In this document: one piece after another, positions 60,645 to 64,000 of the stretch | How the letters are laid out: each line of letters opens with the position of its first letter | Position numbering within the stretch: the stretch's first letter is position 1 | Source of the DNA: Pelagimonas sp. | GTDB lineage: Bacteria; Pseudomonadota; Alphaproteobacteria; Rhodobacterales; Rhodobacteraceae | NCBI GenBank assembly: GCA_025210455.1 | Contig: JAOARQ010000046.1 | Location: forward strand, 109,143-173,142 | DNA: 64,000 bases | Reading direction: 5' to 3' | Notes under the pieces: model-generated | Database searches by the model: none | What the model was told of the DNA's origin: nothing | Seen by the model: the letters and a program-made list of their open reading frames with translations, nothing else | Translations under genes and position numbers: made by a program

Positions 60645-61489
60645 CGTGCGTTAGAACGCTTGAGGATGTCGTTGGGGTGCTTGGGGGCTCAAAGGCTTGA
60701 AAACAAGGGGTTTCCAAAATTGCATTGTTGCAATGCACCCAGCGCAAGGCAGAAAAATTGCCGTTTTTGTTACAAGATTTCCCTAGGGAAAGCGGGAACG
60801 CGGTCGCTGATCACGAAAATCGTCAGAGAATGTTACAAAAATCGCCTCATTATCCCAGTGAAAATGGGCTTTTCACATTGTCCTAAGGCTTTTTCAACAC
60901 CATTGGGCGTCTACGAGAACGCTCGGTTGCGCTTGCTATCGTTTATCCGGAGATCCTTGAACAGGCTCGGCTTGGTCTCAGGAGAACTTTTCATTCTTTC
61001 CTTCAAACCGGGTGATGTTCTGTTCCTCAAATTTTTTTCCCAAGGATCTCCTCGCGAGGTTTTTTCTTTTTGCTCGGTCGACGAGACCGGCATGGCGCGT
61101 TCTGGAGGCTCCGCAGCAACAACAGCGGTTGCTTGAGAAGGAGAGCGCTGGAAGAGGTTCTGGGCAGTAATCGCTGCGAGCACATCCGTTGTGCTTTTGT
61201 TGATAGCGGTCATGGAATTCGTCCCATCTTGATTTCGATGATAGGGAATTCGGTTCGTCCGCACGAAAAAAGATTCCGGGTTTGATGGCCAAATTCCGAG
61301 GGAAGAAGGGAAGATGGAACCGGTGGTGCCCGGGCCAGGAACCAGCTGCATTTGGGCCGCTGTTCGTAGGCTTTGGATGTGCTACACCGTAGCACGCTCG
61401 AATCGAGAACCTGCGAAAATCCCCGGAAAAACGGTGAAATCAGGGGAAATCGTGCTACGCGAAGTTTGGAGCTGAATGGAGTTAACGCT
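60645..61489. other. Gene-poor AT-rich stretch between bufA1 and dusA
   Basis: This 845-bp stretch is poorer in GC than most of the window. It has overlapping weak frames on both strands, of which 60911-61213 (minus) is the better. It also contains GTGCTAC-ACC-GTAGCAC (61379-61395) and a further GTGCTAC at 61452 before dusA. I see no RNA gene, repeat family or mobile element in it. Confidence 0.55.
60911..61213 (-). CDS. Hypothetical small protein, uncertain
   Basis: A frame of 100 residues opens MTAINKSTTDVLAAITAQNL and continues with Ala/Glu-rich, then Lys/Arg/Ser-rich low-complexity sequence ending SKRNRAFS. The hydrophobic helix at the start is plausible, but the Shine-Dalgarno is weak (GGGA) and another frame on the plus strand overlaps it. 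No family is recognised. It may be a lineage-specific gene or noise. Confidence 0.35.
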   Translation of the reverse strand: MTAINKSTTDVLAAITAQNLFQRSPSQATAVVAAEPPERAMPVSSTEQKEKTSRGDPWEKNLRNRTSPGLKERMKSSPETKPSLFKDLRINDSKRNRAFS

Positions 61490-62488
61490 TTGAAAAATAA
61501 CGCACAAAAAGCATCGCGTTTAAGCGTGGCTCCCATGATGGATTGGACGGATCGCCATTGTCGCTTTTTTCACCGGCTGATGTCGCATCACGCTTTGCTC
61601 TATACAGAGATGGTGACTGCTCCGGCTTTGGTGAAAGGTGGGGCGTTGCATCTGTTGGAGTATAGTCCTGAGGAGCATCCCCTGGCACTGCAGCTTGGCG
61701 GATCAAATCCGGCAGAGCTGGCGCAGGCGGCGCGGCTTGGGGCGCAGGCGGGCTATGATGAGATCAACCTGAACTGTGGCTGCCCCTCTGACCGGGTGCA
61801 ATCTGGGATGTTCGGTGCAATTTTGATGACCCGGCCTGACCTTGTCGCGGATTGTGTGCGGACCATGCAGGATGCGGTGGATGTTGAGGTGACAGTGAAA
61901 TGCCGGATCGGTGTGGATGATCAGGACCCCGAGGTGATCCTTCCCGCCTTTCTGGAAAAGATGTCAGAGGCAGGGGTGAAACGTCTGACGCTTCATGCGC
62001 GCAAAGCCTGGTTGCAGGGGCTAAGCCCGAAGGAAAACCGTGATATTCCCCCGTTGGATTATGATCTTGTACACCGCATGAAGGCGGAGTTTCCGCATCT
62101 TCATCTTTCGATCAATGGCGGGATCCAGACCTTGGAGCAGGCGCAGGCATTTCTTGAGACCGGGTTGGATGGGGTGATGATCGGGCGCACCGCCTATCAC
62201 CAGCCTTGGGATATACTGGGGCAGGCGGATGCCAAGATCTTTGACGATCCGCATGAGATTTCGCCGCATCAGGCGGTGGAACGGATGTTGCCCTATATAG
62301 AGGCACATCTGTCTCAGGGCGGGCGCTTGCATCAGGTGACGCGTCATATGTTAGGTGTGTTTTCCGGGCGGCCGGGGGCGCGCAAATGGCGGCAGATCCT
62401 GTCCAGTAAGGCGACACAGGCGGGGGCTGGCGCGGAAGTCATCCTAGAGGCCATGGCGCAGGTAGACCATATGGGGCATGTTGCATGA
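61490..62488 (+). CDS. dusA: tRNA-dihydrouridine synthase A
   Basis: The protein has 332 residues from a TTG at 61490 with GGAG eight bases upstream. This gives the family's normal length, while longer starts add a non-conserved Arg-rich leader. FMN-binding SVAPMMDWTDRHCRFFHR, QLGGSNPAELAQA, catalytic cysteine in NLNCGCPSDRV, HARKAWLQGLSPKENR and SINGGIQTLEQA are all DusA hallmarks. The enzyme reduces uridines 20 and 20a of the tRNA D-loop. It overlaps the exporter gene by four bases. Confidence 0.94.
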   Translation: MKNNAQKASRLSVAPMMDWTDRHCRFFHRLMSHHALLYTEMVTAPALVKGGALHLLEYSPEEHPLALQLGGSNPAELAQAARLGAQAGYDEINLNCGCPSDRVQSGMFGAILMTRPDLVADCVRTMQDAVDVEVTVKCRIGVDDQDPEVILPAFLEKMSEAGVKRLTLHARKAWLQGLSPKENRDIPPLDYDLVHRMKAEFPHLHLSINGGIQTLEQAQAFLETGLDGVMIGRTAYHQPWDILGQADAKIFDDPHEISPHQAVERMLPYIEAHLSQGGRLHQVTRHMLGVFSGRPGARKWRQILSSKATQAGAGAEVILEAMAQVDHMGHVA

Positions 62489-63306
62489 CGTTCGATTTTC
62501 AAACCCTGATCCCTCTTGTTGTGCTGCTGGCGGCGGCGTCGGGATTTGCGGGCATTCTGGCCGGGCTGTTCGGCGTGGGCGGCGGCATCGTGTTGGTGCC
62601 TGTTTTCTTTTTTGTTCTGAATGGTTTGGGGTTTGAAACTCCGATGCTGATGCAGGTTTGTCTGGCCACGTCTTTGGCGTCGATTGTGGTGACCTCGATC
62701 AGATCAGTGCAATCGCACAACCGCAAAGGCGCGGTTGATTGGGATATCCTGCGTAGCTGGGCCCCGGGGATCGTTGCGGGGGCGGTGATTGGGGTTCTGA
62801 TCGCGGCGCGCCTGCGATCAGAGGTGCTGACCGTGATCTTTGGCGTGCTGGCCGGCTCCGTGGGGCTGTATCTGGCGTTTGGTAAAGACCACTGGCGTCT
62901 TGGCGCAAAAATGCCCCATGGGGTGACACGTCTTTTGGTGTCGCCGGTGATCGGGTTTCTTTCTGTGTTGATGGGCATCGGCGGGGGCAGCTTTGGTGTG
63001 CCGCTGATGACGCTCTATTCGGTGCCGATGCATCGTGCCGTGGCAACAGCCGCTGGGTTTGGCCTGTTGATTGCCGCACCGTCGGTTCTGGGCTTTTTGT
63101 TTCTCTCTGTTGAGGATGCGCCGCCCTTGACCATCGGTGCCGTCAACCTGCCCGCCCTGATCATCGCCATCTCAATGACACTGGTGACCACGCCGTGGGG
63201 GGCAAAGATGGCCCATGCGCTGCCGGCCAAAACACTACGCCGTATTTTTGCCGTGTTCATCCTGATTGTGGCGGCAAATATGCTGCGCAAGGCGCTGGGG
63301 GCGTGA
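62485..63306 (+). CDS. Sulfite exporter TauE/SafE family protein
   Basis: The 273-residue membrane protein has about eight helices in two homologous halves. The repeated signature is present twice: GILAGLFGVGGGIVLVPVFF in the first half and GFLSVLMGIGGGSFGVPLM in the second. Members export small anions such as sulfite, sulfoacetate or organosulfonates. Its start overlaps the dusA stop. The substrate is unknown. Confidence 0.9.
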   Translation: MTFDFQTLIPLVVLLAAASGFAGILAGLFGVGGGIVLVPVFFFVLNGLGFETPMLMQVCLATSLASIVVTSIRSVQSHNRKGAVDWDILRSWAPGIVAGAVIGVLIAARLRSEVLTVIFGVLAGSVGLYLAFGKDHWRLGAKMPHGVTRLLVSPVIGFLSVLMGIGGGSFGVPLMTLYSVPMHRAVATAAGFGLLIAAPSVLGFLFLSVEDAPPLTIGAVNLPALIIAISMTLVTTPWGAKMAHALPAKTLRRIFAVFILIVAANMLRKALGA

Positions 63307-63504
63307 AGAGGCCGAATCTATTTGGCGTCAAGGAATGGTTAACCTGGAAACAGAGGTCTTGTTGATTGGGAACTGTTTCTAATGCTGCGGCAATAAAGTT
63401 AATTTTTGTTAACATGTCTCCTAAACTGCCGCTAAAAAATGAAAAAACTTGGATCATTCTATGGCCTGAAGTAGCATCTGCTGCGTAAAACAGAGGGTGT
63501 TCCC

Positions 63505-64000
63505 ATGATTTTCTTGCTGTCTGCATTGCCACTTTTATTGCTTGGTGCATTTTTCATTGAGTCCGACGACGATGATGATCCTGTGGTGGAAAACCGCACG
63601 CCGACCAATGACGATTCAACTGACTCTCAGTCGGGCACCAATACCGGGACCGATGGGCAGTCGAGCACCGATGGACAGTCGGGTACCGATGGACAGTCAA
63701 ACACTGATTCAAATACAAATCAGCAGCAGCCTGACAGCCGCAGCCCTGCGCAGAACACGCCCACCCCAACCGATGAAGCTGATGTACTGCAGGGAACAGC
63801 AAGCGCAGATCAGATTGCGGGTCAGGGTGGGAATGACTCGATCACCGGTGGGGAAGGCAATGATACCCTGCGTGGCAACCTGGGCAATGACACCCTTGAA
63901 GGCGGCGGCGGCGATGATGTGTTGCGCGGCAATGAAGGAGATGATTCAATCATCGGTCGCTATGGCAATGATACCGTCCGTGGTGACGAAGGGAATGATT
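63505..64000 (+). CDS. RTX calcium-binding repeat protein (N-terminal part)
   Basis: The gene runs off the right edge; 165 residues are visible. It begins with a hydrophobic segment MIFLLSALPLLLLGAFF, then a run of Asp (DDDDD) and a Ser/Thr/Asp/Gln linker with repeated TDGQS units (about 45-65). From about residue 95, RTX nonapeptides GGxGxDxLx appear (GQGGNDSITGGEGNDTL, GGGGDDVLRGNEGDDS). RTX proteins are secreted and fold on calcium. A type I secretion tail cannot be checked. The apparent N-terminal anchor is unusual for a type I substrate. Confidence 0.85.
   Translation, partial: MIFLLSALPLLLLGAFFIESDDDDDPVVENRTPTNDDSTDSQSGTNTGTDGQSSTDGQSGTDGQSNTDSNTNQQQPDSRSPAQNTPTPTDEADVLQGTASADQIAGQGGNDSITGGEGNDTLRGNLGNDTLEGGGGDDVLRGNEGDDSIIGRYGNDTVRGDEGND

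Noticed and set aside
60660..61136. 158-codon plus-strand frame between bufA1 and dusA
   Set aside because: It has Cys/Arg/Ser-rich random composition, no ribosome site and no domain.

Overview
The window reads as chromosomal DNA of a marine Roseobacter-group alphaproteobacterium (Rhodobacterales). The evidence is the gene content: FolE2, an Mrp/ApbC ATPase, a CarD regulator, a Suv3-like RNA helicase, a DUF1127 gene followed by CcsR-type small RNAs, a SAM-II riboswitch before metZ, LysM-fused solute-binding proteins and an RTX protein. GC content and codon use also fit. No tRNA, rRNA operon, insertion sequence, prophage or CRISPR array was seen. The window opens inside a choline dehydrogenase-like gene and closes inside an RTX gene.

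Layout. 0-9.4 kb: GMC oxidoreductase end, secreted nuclease, YdcH, DksA-like zinc finger, GNAT, PepF peptidase, hydrolase, SCP2 protein, TPR protein, Suv3-like helicase and S4 protein. 9.4-21.4 kb: ferredoxin FdxA, CarD, a KefB-type antiporter, a hydrolase, a divergent DUF6544-like/TetR pair with repeated operators, SAM-II riboswitch-metZ, folE2, TrkH and an AruI-like decarboxylase. 21.4-28.0 kb: a nine-gene chemotaxis operon on the minus strand (STAS-cheY-cheA-cheW-cheR-cheY-CheT-like-cheB-cheD), visibly poorer in GC than its surroundings. 28.3-33 kb: valS, an RNA ligase, then a DUF1127 gene followed by ten hairpins with near-identical anti-Shine-Dalgarno loops.

33-42 kb: apbC, a CoA-binding protein, hydrolases, a VOC protein, a SnoaL-like protein, two tandem LysM/solute-binding proteins, RNase P RNA and rpmG. 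42-48.5 kb: class II aldolase, a hybrid histidine kinase with a SUOX-fold-like periplasmic protein, a divergent LuxR-type regulator, and a GDP-mannose-dehydrogenase-like protein that lacks the family's catalytic cysteine. 48.7-57.9 kb: an amine oxidase-like flavoprotein with a MarR regulator, divergent from a homogentisate catabolic operon (hmgA, fumarylacetoacetase, MBL protein, FAD monooxygenase, DUF2783), then a nitrilase-like amidohydrolase and an Lrp regulator. 58-60.5 kb: a bufferin operon (BufA1 precursor, MNIO maturase, BufC partner, DoxX). 61.5-64 kb: DusA, a TauE/SafE exporter and the RTX gene.

The most striking locus is the small-RNA array at 32239-32709. Its stems differ completely in sequence but keep their pairing, while a 13-nt loop stays constant. 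The hairpins fall into five pairs, so I read it as five CcsR-like sRNAs downstream of their DUF1127 gene. Other points of interest are a candidate CheZ-like phosphatase in the che operon, a CheB whose receiver domain lacks the phosphoacceptor, the sugar dehydrogenase with Ser and Thr at active-site positions, and the bufferin locus.
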